From: Paragonimus westermani
Taxonomy: Eukaryota; Platyhelminthes; Trematoda; Plagiorchiida; Troglotrematidae
Assembly: GCA_008508345.1 (NCBI GenBank)
Contig: QNGE01000897.1
Location: 113,053 to 177,052 of the forward strand
Direction of reading: 5' to 3'
Length of the DNA stretch: 64,000 nucleotides
How positions within the stretch are numbered: position 1 is the first letter of the stretch; each line of letters begins with the position of its first letter. The notes below the pieces were generated by a model. That model was not told the origin of the DNA and ran no database searches. It saw nothing but the letters and a program-made list of their open reading frames with translations. This document shows positions 10,551-22,250 of the stretch, one piece after another. The position numbers were made by a program, and so were the translations under genes.

Positions 10551-11495
10551 AATTTTGGCGTTCAGTGTGCGGGCTTCCATAGGTGAATACAAAATTATTT
10601 CCAATCAATTCCATGTCTCTTTAGCCCACTGTCCAAACTTCAGTCAATCGATTAAAGTGCCTGCCTACCCTCGCCTTTTCGTTGGCCTCACACGTTCGCA
10701 TATTCTTTGTTTTGCCCACGACGCATCCGTTGCTTGTCAATGTTCACGGTCTTTGTTGCTTTCCGATTTCACTTTCGAGGTCGTATTGGTGCGAATTCAT
10801 TCGCTTCCTTTATCTCTGAGTAACGGTTGCACTTATTGGTCGACTCTGTTCGCAATTATTTGCCTGGTTTTGTTGTGCCGTTGAAACTGAAGTATGACGG
10901 AAGAACTGAAGCTGGTATTTTGTTTACACAGTAATCCTTGTACCAGTAGTACCGTTGTTTACTCGATCAATATTCGTCTTGTCACTTCGTGGCCGTTACT
11001 GAACGTTCATCTGACGAACGTTACAGTGTATGTGTACGAATTTTAACAAGATACCGTTTACCGATGTAACCTGAATCCAGCTTTCAAACATCAGGGGTCA
11101 GTTGACTGGCGGGGATATCATGAGGTTATTAATTGGATTCAAAAAACGCTGCGGATGACCGCCGAATGACGAGACTCGCTCACTAGTCCAGATTGTAAGT
11201 GTGTTCCCAACGTTAACAAGCTGGTTATTGAGCTTCCAACTGCTAACTCATCGTATTCGTACTTTATTGAACTCATGAGTTCGTTACGCACGCACTAAGA
11301 GAGGTTAACTAGACCGAATAACTGTGCTGCAGGCCCACTGTTGACAACCTCTGCGAAGACCATAGACTGACAACGTAAGCGATGGGAGTGACCACTGCTA
11401 CTCTTAATTTGCCCACCTTTAACATTAAACGGGTGTCATTTATTTTTAATCCGACCTATACTACTACCTNATTTATTTTTAAGGATAGTATTTAT
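10551..11495. other. Intergenic stretch, no recognisable gene
   Basis: A 109-codon plus-strand open stretch (10555-10884) has no family resemblance and lies in a pyrimidine-rich segment. The sequence contains a single undetermined base, N, at 11470, which marks an assembly ambiguity near the LINE scrap that follows. Confidence 0.4.
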
Positions 11496-11600
11496 GACTA
11501 CGGGTGGATCAGTTTTACTGTGGGGCTGCGAAACATGGTCGCTAGATGTTAGGGATCCAGAAGGTGCCGAAATTTACCCTCTGTGTCCACGTTAAATCTC
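11496..11600 (+). mobile_element. Short LINE reverse-transcriptase C-terminal scrap
   Basis: The plus strand reads GGSVLLWGCETWSLDVRDPE at about 11503-11562, a clear match to the 'AVLLYGCETWPLRVEDVR' block found downstream of the reverse transcriptase palm in the trematode LINEs of this window (compare 3388-3414 and 17090-17200). Nothing else of the element can be read on either side. Confidence 0.6.
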
Positions 11601-12417
11601 ACGTCTTGAGTGACATTAGCTGGTAAACACTCAGGGCTTTGGACGACAGGACTGTGGCTGCAGGGCTACACCGTGCTTATTGACCGGAACGTTGACAGTA
11701 TATGAATTTACTTGTTTGAACTATATGTTATGGTTACATTCTTATCGTTTGCCTCACTGTAACCCTTTTACCGAACCCGTAGCTGATTAGTTATCGTCGA
11801 CTTATTATTGAAGTATAACTGCGTCCACTGGTAGCTTGGGGATGATAGGCTCAACTCTCGTGACCCACTCGACATATGGTTTAAAATACTAAGAGTTCTG
11901 GCAGTTACATCCTGTGGTATGAATATTGATTGACTTTTCTGTGAAGCGGAGCAGTGAAAGCGACAAGGAGGCTTGTGACATACAGATGCCATGTTTCAAC
12001 CTGTTACGACCCCCTGAGAGAGGAAGGCAAGAACGGACAGATGATGTTTAGTGTTTCGAGTTCAGATATGGGTTTCAGCGAATATAGAGCTCATATTTCT
12101 TCTATTTCCAGACTACGATTTGTTCCTTTTTATTTCAGCCGTATAGCGGTTTCTCACATGTGTATTACTTTCGCTGATGGTGAACAACGTCATTCGCAAT
12201 TCACTCACACATTAACACTCTACCTTCCGTCTTTATTCAGTAGACAGAGGCAAGTGGACTGGGAGTACAACCGACAACCTTTCTATTACGACCTGATGCA
12301 CTTGTCGACTAGAGCACCAGTCCCACGGACATCATTTAGGGGCTAGTGCGTTGGTTTAAAAACTGACATGGTCAGAACGCATCCTCACGATTCTTGTCAG
12401 TCTAAGTTGTCCAGAAA
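11601..12417. other. Region upstream of tim10
   Basis: A 130-codon plus-strand open stretch (11954-12346) lacks an ATG start and resembles no known protein. It contains an acceptor-like TTTTTATTTCAG ending near 12140. The region could hold the promoter and first untranslated exon of the Tim10 gene, but I see no TATA box or initiator that would decide it. Confidence 0.35.
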
Positions 12418-12467
12418 GTGAATCTTGTTCATCCGAGTCATTTTAATCATTTTCCATTTTGTTGTAG
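12418..12467 (+). promoter_or_regulatory. Possible 5' UTR splice acceptor (intron end) before tim10
   Basis: A pyrimidine-rich stretch ends in TTTTGTTGTAG at 12467, 25 bases before the tim10 start codon. This is what a splice acceptor in the 5' untranslated region, or a trans-splicing acceptor, would look like; flatworms use both. A weak donor-like GTGAATC at 12418 would give a 50-base intron. Neither is proven. Confidence 0.3.
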
Positions 12468-12492
12468 CTGGTTGCTTAAAATTACCAAAAAA

Positions 12493-12765
12493 ATGTTTGC
12501 CTCAAAAAAGCCAGACAAAACGGCTGAACGGCAAATGCAGATGTTTGAAATCGAGATGATGCAGCACGTGTTCTCGAACATGACCAATAGCTGCCTGATT
12601 AAATGCATTCCGGCCAAGTACAACGACGGAGATTTGACAAAAGGCGAGGCGGTCTGTTTGGATCGGTGTGCTGCAAAATTTATGCAAGCTTATATGCATG
12701 CGACCAAAAAACTGTCCACTTTGACTGTTCCTGAGGCCCAAGCTGCGATGGCAGCCCAGACTTGA
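12493..12765 (+). CDS. tim10: Mitochondrial import inner membrane translocase subunit Tim10
   Basis: This encodes a 90-residue small Tim protein. It carries the twin CX3C motif that defines the family: Cys34 and Cys38, then Cys55 and Cys59, with 16 residues between the pairs. The sequence around it (QMFEIEMMQHVFSNMTNSC and LTKGEAVCLDRCAAKFMQ) fits Tim10 better than Tim8, Tim9 or Tim13, and the length matches the usual 85-95 residues. With Tim9 it forms the hexameric chaperone of the intermembrane space that hands hydrophobic carrier precursors to TIM22; the four cysteines form two intramolecular disulfides. I chose the ATG at 12493 because it follows an A-rich context. The frame upstream is open to 12418 but has no ATG and includes a splice-acceptor-like pyrimidine tract. 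The coding part has no intron and no AATAAA was found in the next 300 bases. Confidence 0.92.
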   Translation: MFASKKPDKTAERQMQMFEIEMMQHVFSNMTNSCLIKCIPAKYNDGDLTKGEAVCLDRCAAKFMQAYMHATKKLSTLTVPEAQAAMAAQT

Positions 12766-14675
12766 TCCCGTTGCTGGTGTGCTCCCCTTCATCCTTTTTG
12801 GACCGCTCGACTGTGTGGGTCGAGGATACGTTGCTTAGTTTTATTTCTGTGATTGTGTTGATGGTGTAAAGTGCACCAACTTCCACTCTCACCCTTTGGA
12901 TTTCACTGTCCAATGGGATTCTTGTACACAACTTGGTCGATAGATTTTTATAAATTTTGGGATATTTTTTGGTTCCACAGCTCCATTTTGTTGATGAGTT
13001 TGGTTTAAATCGGTAGTACGGATGTAAGTGGCGTGTGTTCATTCCCAGATAAACGGTAGAAATGGCTCACAAATAAGTTTTTGACTTCTGACTGCACCAT
13101 TGCTTACGTGAGTTGATTGATAGATTTGTTCTTTCATAACTGCCATGGGCCTGATCACGAGACATGGTGGGTCCAGTCGACATCCACTACAATCTTGAAA
13201 TGAAAAACGAAAGAGTAGAACAAGGTTAAACAATATCTAGAAATGCGGATACTGGCACTCCATCGGCTGAGACACGTAATCTTGGATTAAGTTTCTAATC
13301 AAGGATTTGCATGATCATAAAATCCCAGGATGGTCAGGCTCTTCGTATTTCATTACCACTTCGTTTCTTGTCCACACTGTGGTTTTACTCAGCTGTTGGT
13401 GATTTCATTAACTAATGTCTGTTGTGGTAAATGCCCAGCTGGCATGTGAAGGTGTGTCCCAACCATTAGACTGCAGTCTGGTCAATCGATAACTTACTCC
13501 GGTAGCTCCAAATTACGCGCCGCTGAAAGACCTCGTTCTTCACTTGATCATCTCACTTGATGTAAAACTAGCTGGCGGAGCCAACGGTGGTTTAGCACGG
13601 CAAATCTTTCGACAGTTTTATCACGATCGGGCCGCTCTCCCGAACCACAAAACAGCCGAACGCAGGCAAACGTTGTATTCCCTTCTTTTTTCAGAGACGA
13701 TTTTTCATTATGCGTGTAGTTTATGAAACCCGACTTCTTCAAACAAGAGACAATGTCATTTACCGGTCCTCAACAACTGTCGCTAGCGCAAGAAAGTCGT
13801 TGGAGAGCAGGTTTTTAGGAATGTTAACTTGGACATCGCTTCGTACCCAAATACTTTTAGCTTTATCAAATTATGACCCGTAAACTCACTTCTTATGTCA
13901 CCTCATCCATGGGTTCGGTTGTGGATCCTGCAGCCAACTGGACCAAACAGCTCGGTGGTTGAAAACGATCTAGCACCAATACTTGATTTGACACTTGCCG
14001 TTGACGATTGTCTCCATGAAGTGAACCGATCTGAACAAGAGTGAAGTTCTAGCCTGCTTTTTCCAGAAAGGGCCAATTATCTAACAGCTATAAGTTGGCC
14101 TGTTGTTCAATTAATGATTGATGGTTGACACTATCGATTGTTGGAAGTCCTTCAGTAGTCATACTTCTGGTCTTCAGAGCTCATTGGTAATGTTCATCTG
14201 TTTCCGGATCAGAATTTGAACAGCTGTTCCGTCTTGTGAGATGGACGAAGACGTCTTGCTCCCATGGCTGTCAGTTGGTATCAAGGGAATTACCACTGTA
14301 TGTCTTCTCTCGAGTCGATCAGACGGTGTGTACACTTCACTAACAGTTATCGTAGACGGTTTTATGGAGGTAATTTGGTCATCATTTGAATTACTCTTGG
14401 GATAACAACCAGTACGCTCGCTTCACAACCGCTAGGGATAGAGTGCTAACTGGCCACTGGAACTCTAGTCCAGTACTTTTTAGTCTTTAAATGCACCACT
14501 AGGCATACTTTCGAAATATGAATGCGAATGTGGCAATCAGGAATATCGTTCAGTTTCAAACGTAAGTTCTACAGGCGGTTGAATTTCATGTAAGTTGGGC
14601 GAACGGCTGGCAGCGCTGGTCTGTATCTACTAAATTAAATTTGCATTTGGGATGAGACTCAATTACTAAAATCCG
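12766..14675. other. Intergenic stretch downstream of tim10
   Basis: The first few hundred bases should contain the 3' untranslated region of tim10, with AT-rich runs near 12940-12970 but no canonical polyadenylation signal. The rest has only short open stretches, the longest about 64 codons, and none is recognisable. Confidence 0.4.
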
Positions 14676-14755
14676 GGCTTCTGCTGGATTCGAACCAGCG
14701 GCAGAAACAGCATGCCCAAACGTGGCAAGCCCCACACTATCTGATCCTAGAAGCC
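14676..14755 (-). repeat. tRNA-derived SINE head, family 2
   Basis: On the minus strand this 80-base block looks like a tRNA. Its ends pair (GGCTTCT with AGAAGCC), and a five-pair T arm encloses a perfect B box (GCTGG, TTCGAAT, CCAGC). The D-arm region (GATCAGATAGTGTGG) is a degenerate A box. The anticodon arm is not well formed, so I read it as the head of a SINE and not a functional tRNA gene. The sequence upstream, GGACTTCCGGTG, is shared with the copy at 22174-22250, which supports a dispersed repeat. Confidence 0.6.
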
Positions 14756-16550
14756 ACACCGGAAGTCCGGAACGGGGTATCATCTAAATTATGAAATTTG
14801 CCACACTACTTAGAAGTAATATAACGATATTGGTGAAAAGCTACCCATATTGCTGATTTCAGTAGGTGGCATTTGTGGGAAGGTCAAATCGAACACATTT
14901 GTTGCTGTTTCTGACACGAACAGTGGCAACAAGCTCAGTCTTGTCATGTGCGGAACATGGTACAAGCGAATATCAGCCGTCTCTTGACACATTGCTGCTA
15001 TTTCATGTTGAGACCGCCGGCCTGGTCATTTCAGCTGCCTGACCAAATTCCGCCCGCGGAATGTAGGCTGCGGGCTGTTACGGAAATACAGCTTATAAGC
15101 CATTCAATCATTATTTGCAAAAGCTTTATCAGTGCAGAACCTCATCCCGTCTAGTTGGTGCGACAACTGTATGGTGGTACTTGCTGCGTTTTATGCAGAC
15201 CGGCAGTGTGCACAAGGGTTGTTCAGTAGGTAGGAGAACGGAATAGTCCGATTTGGAGGAATTGCGGAACATACGTAAATAAGAAAAGTCAAGAAACCTC
15301 AAGCTTTTAACACCCAGTGTAAAGGAGATACGTGAATTCGAAGTTAGGTACCAGCAAAAATGACATCTTGGTTGTTCCGATATTGTACGCACTGAAAACG
15401 GCACGGTAAATCACCAAACTATTTTTTTAATGTACCAACGGTTTGCCGTAGCAAATTTGAACCCAGTCTTCGAGTTTTCAATATACGCAAAATGGCACTC
15501 GATAACCACACCTTACAGCAGTTCGGTACTGATGAAAAAGTCTTCCGGCACGCGGTAAAGTGGCTCCCATTTGTTAGTTGCTACCGTCGCCGTGAATCGG
15601 ATGAGTCGTAGATTTCTTATTCCTGAGGTATCCGAGGTGCTCTCTACCAGTTCACTTGAGGTTGATGCATCAACGGATGTAGACCGATCGATGAAGCTGG
15701 TTCTTTGTAGTGTGTCACATTCTGGGATGGTGAGGTATTTATGAGCGTTTTAAAGACCCAAGCTGTAATGTGTTACCGCTTTATTCTGCTTCTGTAAGTG
15801 ACTCAGCCCTCACATGAAAACTCATCGATGGTGTATGGTTTGGCACTGAGTGATTGCGGTAGTGAGGGACAGCCTGACCAGTTGAGTCACGTAGAACATG
15901 AGTCCCATGGCTGCCGTGAGATGGGTTTTCAATGAAGCTGTAATGTCGTCCCCCTCACGAGACGAACAAAATGTGATTCCTTAAAAAAACGAAGTTGTTT
16001 TCTGAGAGGTCTTCTCCCGTTGGTTCCGAACAAGCGATTCTGTTAATACTTCCAAACAATATTAGCCAAGCATACAGGTGTTCTAGAGGGTATACAATGC
16101 GCTCCATACAGGGCATTGCGCATTCGGATGGGATGACACTGATTTTCAATCGATACCTCCATAACAAGCGTATAGGCAAACATACGTGTGAAATATGCAC
16201 GCAGAGAAATAAGAGTTATCACCGGGCTCCTTATAAAAATCACGTTTACTTGGGCCGCCACAAAATACACGTATGCCCTCTTGCTGTTCGTCTTACATAG
16301 TGCGCACAATGGAGTGCCGGAAAATCAAACCGTTGCGCTCTACTTCCTTGACTATTTTTGGTACCTGCGTTCTAGGATGAGTTTTTGTACATGTCAGCTG
16401 ACTTTGGCTGTGCCCGGCCTTTCCGCTCTTGAAAATTCCCACTGATGAGTTTCGCTTTTCGTAATAACTTGTGTGTATTTTTAACGTGTAAAGGCTTGGA
16501 AGTGGCCACAATATGAGAAGAATAAAAAAAGGTTATTTGTAGGGGGGAAA
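14756..16550. other. Intergenic stretch, no recognisable gene
   Basis: Open stretches of 60-101 codons occur on both strands (for example 15995-16300), but they overlap one another and none has recognisable domains. I see no clear repeat. Confidence 0.4.
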
Positions 16551-17345
16551 TGTGGAGGGCCAAAGAACAAATGTCACAAGGATGCACACAGAGACTCGCA
16601 ACACGAGGGCCATTGACATCTGTTCTTCGTCAGATCAGACAGCGTCCTCAACCAAGGGTGTTCAGTGTCCTTTGGACCACATACAAGAGGTCGGCAATGC
16701 TCTGCTGAAGCAAGCTTTACAGTGAGTGCCTTCATAACTCGAACACAAGTCGCGTTGCCGCTTCCAGTCTAACTCTTCACTCGTAAGCAAGACACGGTAC
16801 GGCAGGCAATGTGTTGGCGTTAGTAAGATGTGACCAATTCAACGAGCCATGTGAGGTGTGGTCACTATGCTTAAGGGTCGACAGGGTTTATTCGTTCCGA
16901 AGACACGTCGGCGAACTTCGACGTTGCGGACACGGTGTTTCCATCACAGGCCGTCAATCCCTCGGAGACACCGGTGGTCGAAAACGGACAGTCTGTGAAC
17001 ACTTCGCGCGAGTAGACCAGGTTTCGGAGCTGTAAAGCAGGACTGTCCCTACAGTGAAATTGTATACTCGGCCTTTCGCAGAACGGTTGAGATCATTCCG
17101 ACGCCACAGGTGGCGTAATCTGGTAAACGCCCTCCGAGTCGTTGCTATACGATTTGTGATATCGACAGACATTCCATCAACATTAATATAGCTCCCGAGG
17201 TACATGAACTTTACCGCTTTCAACTGCTTACCACCAAAGTTGAGGGCGGGCACACAGTCCTGCCAATTTTGAAACAACACTTTTCACTTAGTAGACGCAA
17301 AGGCCATAACAGACTAACGAACTGAAGCCTCTGATCTGTTTAGGA
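16551..17345 (-). mobile_element. LINE C-terminal fragment (LINE D)
   Basis: On the minus strand the region from 17345 to about 16700 reads in order: MAFAST, a TGA where a Cys codon is expected, then KVLFQNWQDCVPALNFGGKQ, FMYLGSYINVDG, RRAFTRLRHLWRRNDLN, GRVYNFTVGTVLLYSSETW, and after a frame change VFDHRCLRGIDGL and RNVEVRRRVFG. These are the blocks that follow the reverse transcriptase palm in the same LINE type as LINE B. A weaker 'IGHILLTPTHCLPYRVLL' (about 16780-16840) resembles the 'GHVLRMP.HRLP.R.LF' motif. The upstream part, including the catalytic core, is absent, so it is 5'-truncated. Lower limit approximate. Confidence 0.8.
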
Positions 17346-20300
17346 TGCGTTGGAAGAAGAATGGGTTTCTCAACCGTGCACAAGAAAGCTAGCAAATTAA
17401 CTTTTTCTACAACTTCATAAAACGGAACACACGCGTTTTGAGTATTGTTGATAGTGCGCTTGTATGCCGCCGCTTCTGACTTCATCTTACTGTATTCGTT
17501 ATCTTGAGCCGTTTTTCAACTCCGCTTAACTTTCCGGACAATGCCGTGAAATTGTGGCCACGGATTTTCATTTTCTTTTTCTAAATCCATAGAGCATCTG
17601 TCCGGCACAGATTGTATTCCTTATTAAATTTATTGCGCTCCAGTTTTTTAAGACGTGAAGCAACTGCCGCGCTACTTGAAATCAGTCCCGAGGGATAAGG
17701 CACTGTAAAGACGTAGGTAGTCGATGCGTCCTACCCTGAGGCAATTACAGAGTCGGACGTCACCAATTGAGAGGTGCGATGGTTATGTATGTGGTGCCCC
17801 ATTAGCATGTTCAACACACTTCGAGGTGCCAAACAAGTTACCAATTCCAATATGCATGCATCTGCTTACCTAACTTTACTTCAAACTACCAGTCTGTTGA
17901 ATTAATTGTTGCAAATTCAGTGCATATTAGTTCATTTGTGTGCAACTTGGGACGTAGGACAACCGATGATTTTCATGACTTGCGTAGTTAGGCAGGAGCA
18001 CCGTTATGTACAGCCTGAGCTACTGGGGACGGCTGGCACACTGTCGTTGTCATCAGATCAGGGGGATATCACGCTTATTCGATGGACGAACCGGTAAGCA
18101 CAACAATATTCAAGATCCATATATCAAAATTACCATTGATGAGAATGGCAGTGTGAAGCTCGACTGTTTGGTTGCACTTTTTGAGCCTGTTTCTCAACGT
18201 CGTCATATTTTTTATAATCGTCCTGCTAATTAAGACTGGTTTGATGTGCGTTTCTTCTCATTGCTAAGGCAGGTGAGAATGCTGTTTGAGCCTGTCTGGA
18301 ACCTGAAGGAAGGAAGCGATTACAGAAGTTTTAACTAACAAACCATCAGTCAGGTAACTGAGAAATCATGTGGAAATGCGTATCCATCGGGAACTCTGTT
18401 TTAAAACGGGCACAGGGGCATTTGAGAGGAAATATTTGATAATCTTAAATATGTAAAATACGGAGTATTGTTTGCAATTTATCCACTCACGAGGCAGTCA
18501 TCCGGTGAATGGAACATTGTCCAGAACGATGCATCCGACGGCACCGTTATTAATAGTCTACGGTGAGATTAGAATGCTGTTAATTATGGCTTCGAAAAAT
18601 TCTGCAGTTCCAAGTTGAGACTAATTGCCCTTTTAGCTCCAACACTATTCAGTGTACTCTAGAAAGACCAAATCAGTGTCTCCAGTTTATTCGTTACATG
18701 AATTCAGTCACTATACTGTGTGCTGCATGAATGTTCACGTCATTCATCAAACTGTCTGAGTCGGAATCGTGGCTGGTCAGTTGGCCTTCCAAATTTTAAT
18801 CGATCGTCATTTATTCCACTGCTTGTCGGTCAGCATCTCAAGTTTGGTGGAACTGTGTTGAAACGGCACAACAGTAGAAGACATCGTGTAAGAACCAATG
18901 TAATACGTTAGCCAAAAAAGATTGGTACTCATCGGGTGTCATGTGGGTGATGTTTACCCAAATGCCTGTAGCAACATCGAATTGCTTTCTCTCTTCAGCC
19001 ATTGCACGCCTGTAAAAGCACAATATAGCTGGACGGGGTTAATGGAGGTTGTACATACTACACGTCCTATTCGATGAATACTACAGACTGCCCTGTGTAT
19101 TTTTCGTTCGAAAGTTTGGTAGTATTGCTGATTCTGTCAAGTCTTCGCTTTCTTGACTTCGAGCATTTCACATAAATCTCTGTTAACAAGAGGGATTTGC
19201 TCATCAATTTTCGCTTAACTTATTTTCAACTGCTGAACTGTATGAATAAGATATTCAAAAGTTGTTTATATGCTAAAAACCACTACACCAAATACTACTG
19301 ACAAATAATAATACCATCGTCAGAATTACACTGAATGTTCCAGTCCTTTGCAAGGAGACCGATTATTGATTTCTGATCGCTATCATCTAGGTAAGCTTTC
19401 GGCTTACATGTTTATGATAGTGCTGCGAAAGTAAGGAAGTGTAACTGACCAACCTGGGAAAAAGAAGTACTCAGATGCTGACTGACACGGTGAAATAACC
19501 TTAGGTACGTGCAGATAAACCACAAAGAAACGGTAATAGAAGCGTAGTATCCATGCTTTCTGAAAGCAGTCAGATCGGTATTGTAAAGATAATACCAACT
19601 GGTTGTTGTGCGATTTATTCCAGATGCGGCGGTGTTGTCCGGTTGATGTTGCATCAATGGCGTCTCGTGATTATTTGGATTCTGTTAATTGAATGGGCTT
19701 AGTATCCGGGCTTTTACTGATTGAAACTGTATGATTTTGGGACTATAAAGCCTGCTATGTGAACAGTTATCCGAACACTTGTTGTTTGTGTGACACTGAT
19801 GTTACGACTGCTGATTAACTCGAGTCGAAATGAAATTCGCACTTACATTATATTCTCCCCGATATGATTTGCTGAACCCCATCGAAGGACAAGATGGGAA
19901 CCATTGGGTATTCACCAGACACTGCGTAACTGCGAACCATTTGTACACAGACGAAAATTAAACCAATCGTGTGAAACAAAATCACAACATAGCTCCCGCT
20001 GATCCCCGTGACCTGAGATTCTTTACGGCTCGAAAGCCTTGTCCGGACGATTTGATTTCACACGAGTCTCTCCTTCTCTATCTTAGAACCACTGTTGATT
20101 AAACCAGAGACGAACAGCGGATCTGGTCGTTTCATTTGATTCTCGTCTTATCAAGCCTGGCGCAATCTTGAATGCGCATGAATCGATACACCACATTCAT
20201 TGCAAAGTTGTTGACCAGCTCCTGGTTGCCTATCTGAAATTGCTGAATGATGTGCCTCTGGCCCTTCACAGGTGACCCACTGCAAATCCTGACTAACCCA

Positions 20301-20855
20301 CTGTCGTTCCAGATCTAACAAACAATCTGCCTGACTAATTTACCTGATTTCCGTCTGTCTGGGTGAGAGCGGAGAGAAGTGCAGATAGTTCGTTGCGTTA
20401 GTCGTCACATCAAACCTTAATCCGTTTCGTGCTCATTGTACAGTTAATCTGAAATTTATTGTGCTGTCAACCAACTACGACTTACGGAATGAACTAACTA
20501 GATGAAAACCAACACTCCTTCAAGTCTTAGCGACGATTGTGTCAGTGTGAAGCGTGATTCGTTTTCTCACCATTTTCGAAAACTAAGTTGTTAGGATCAT
20601 GGTTATTGCAGACCTATCTTAAGCCGGTCACTTCGCTTAACCTCGAGTGGTTCGGGTGTGTCGTTGCTAGCGCTGCCTCAGGATCTGTTCCTTGTACGAT
20701 CCAGTTTCGTTCGAATGCTCATATTACTCTTAGGCCCATTGTGATCAGCCTTTGATTCTGATAGGTACCTCGTCTGTGACATTCACGTGCCACACGTTTG
20801 TCCGGCAGCCGGTACTTAACTTAGAGTAGTGACGACCCTGTTGCTTTTCATTGAA
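17346..20855. other. Intergenic stretch, no recognisable gene
   Basis: No conserved peptide was found. The longest open stretches are about 65-81 codons (for example 19412-19657 on the minus strand) and look like chance frames. Confidence 0.4.
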
Positions 20856-20870
20856 CAGCGGTTCTCAACC
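20856..20870 (+). repeat. hAT-like terminal motif
   Basis: CAGCGGTTCTCAACC resembles the terminal inverted repeat of many animal hAT elements (CAGTGGTTCTCAACC). No transposase and no matching opposite end were found nearby, so this may be the end of a non-autonomous copy or a chance match. Confidence 0.3.
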
Positions 20871-21541
20871 TTGAACACGGGTGGTAAAATATGGGCGAAT
20901 GCCGTAAACTAATTGTTAATGCTGGTACATAATAGGAAATCCTGTAACGTAAAACAGTTCATCTACGGATAACAGAGGATTTCGATTTATAAAAATCGAA
21001 CAAGACTGACAAGCGATCACAGCTGTCATCTTCAGGCTTACTAGCCATCCACTTTCGAAACGAAGGACTGTGCACGAGTAGTGACATATGATTCACTCGC
21101 GTTTGGTTGATTGAGCGATCGCCTAAAATTGCGCTTCAGACTGGTGAAAAAGACTAGGCTTAGTCCTACATGGCCAACTGTGACGTCGTTGTCATTAGAA
21201 ACACACGTAAGGTATCATCGTTCGCTAGGTTCTCACTGTGACTATCCAATTTCGTTACGTCTTGTCGGAAGCTGTCGTATCCACAGTGGATTTAGTGTGG
21301 CTGGCATGATTTTGCGTTTCCAGCCACTTCACCACCGCAGTTCAGGTACTATGTTTTTTCTCTTGTTGTTGGCGGACATGTTTCATCCTGCAAATGTAAA
21401 CTGCACTCAGCTAAATGTACAAAAAAGAGCGTACAACTTCAAGATGCTAGCTGTTAGCGAGTTGTGAAATCGAATACCGATTTGGCTACTTTCAAGTTGA
21501 GCATCACATGCATTATCCCACAGCTTTCCTACTCAGATAGA
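20871..21541. other. Intergenic stretch with one anonymous open frame
   Basis: A 118-codon plus-strand open stretch (21111-21467) has a hydrophobic run (TMFFLLLLADMF) near its end but lacks an ATG start and matches nothing I know. It lies just left of a SINE relic. Confidence 0.3.
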
Positions 21542-21712
21542 ATTTCCAGCCAGCTTCTTTCATAAGGAAACACTGAACGTGAGTTTCGTTATTGTTGAAG
21601 CTCGTCAGTAGTCCGCATCTTTACCAGGACAGAGAGTATAACTTGTCTCGCTTCCAGGAGGTAACTGTGTTGGACACTGCGTCATTTACCTCACATAAGG
21701 TACAACCGAATG
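21542..21712 (-). repeat. SINE family 1, diverged copy
   Basis: Aligned by eye with the complementary copy at 51650-52001, this stretch keeps the order of landmarks: CCAGCCAGCTTCTTTC, GAGTTTCGTTATTG, GCTCGTCAGTAGT, GGTAACTGTGTTGGACACTGCGTC at the A-box side and TTTACCTCACATAAGGTAC. It is clearly more diverged than the copies at 51.7 and 61.8 kb and is therefore older. Confidence 0.6.
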
Positions 21713-22173
21713 ATCGTAACGGACTTTTCTACTGCTTTCGCATGCATACTTCTACCTGTTCGTTCGGACCCATTTGACCTGCAAGCGATTGCTTCTTAGG
21801 TAGAAATCCTCTAAAACATTCGTCCACTTTCATCTATGATTTTGGCGAGTAGTCCGAATGATTGATTAATATGGAAGCGATCTGAAATATGGAAAACTTG
21901 ATGCATACTGGCTCTCACCATGATTATGTGACGCAGCCGGTGGACCACTAGACGCGTAGTGACTCGAGCTTCGATACGTGTTATTATCTAACTAAAGTTT
22001 TCACAATTAGATTTCTGATCTTGATGAATACGCCCACGCAGCTTGTATCGTGGGCAGATAACTCCAAACGTTTGTTGAGCTTTCTGATACAGAATCCGAC
22101 AACTATTGATTACTGCAAACCGACTGTCATCCATATTTGGCCCTCACTTGCACAAATGCGGAAAATTTGTGCA

Positions 22174-22250
22174 TCGGCTTGATTCAAACCAATGACAGAT
22201 ACAGCATGCTCAGACGCGGCAAATCCTCTACCAGCTGAACTACAAACCCA
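22174..22250 (-). repeat. tRNA-derived SINE head, family 2, second copy
   Basis: The minus strand reads GGGTTTGTAGTTCAGCTGGT then AGAGGATTTGCCGCG, a good tRNA D arm and A box, and later TTGGTTTGAATCAAG as a B box with one change from the consensus. It is preceded by GGACTTCCGTGG as in the 14.7 kb copy, and GAGCATGCTGT corresponds to GGGCATGCTGT there. The acceptor stem ends no longer pair well. I see a SINE head and not a tRNA gene. Confidence 0.6.

Noticed and set aside
12418..12492. N-terminal extension of Tim10 by 25 codons
   Set aside because: The extension would start with GTG and contains a splice-acceptor-like tract; other Tim10 proteins begin near the ATG at 12493.
14676..14755. Functional tRNA gene
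   Set aside because: The anticodon arm is poorly formed and the block is shared with a second dispersed copy, so a SINE head is more likely.
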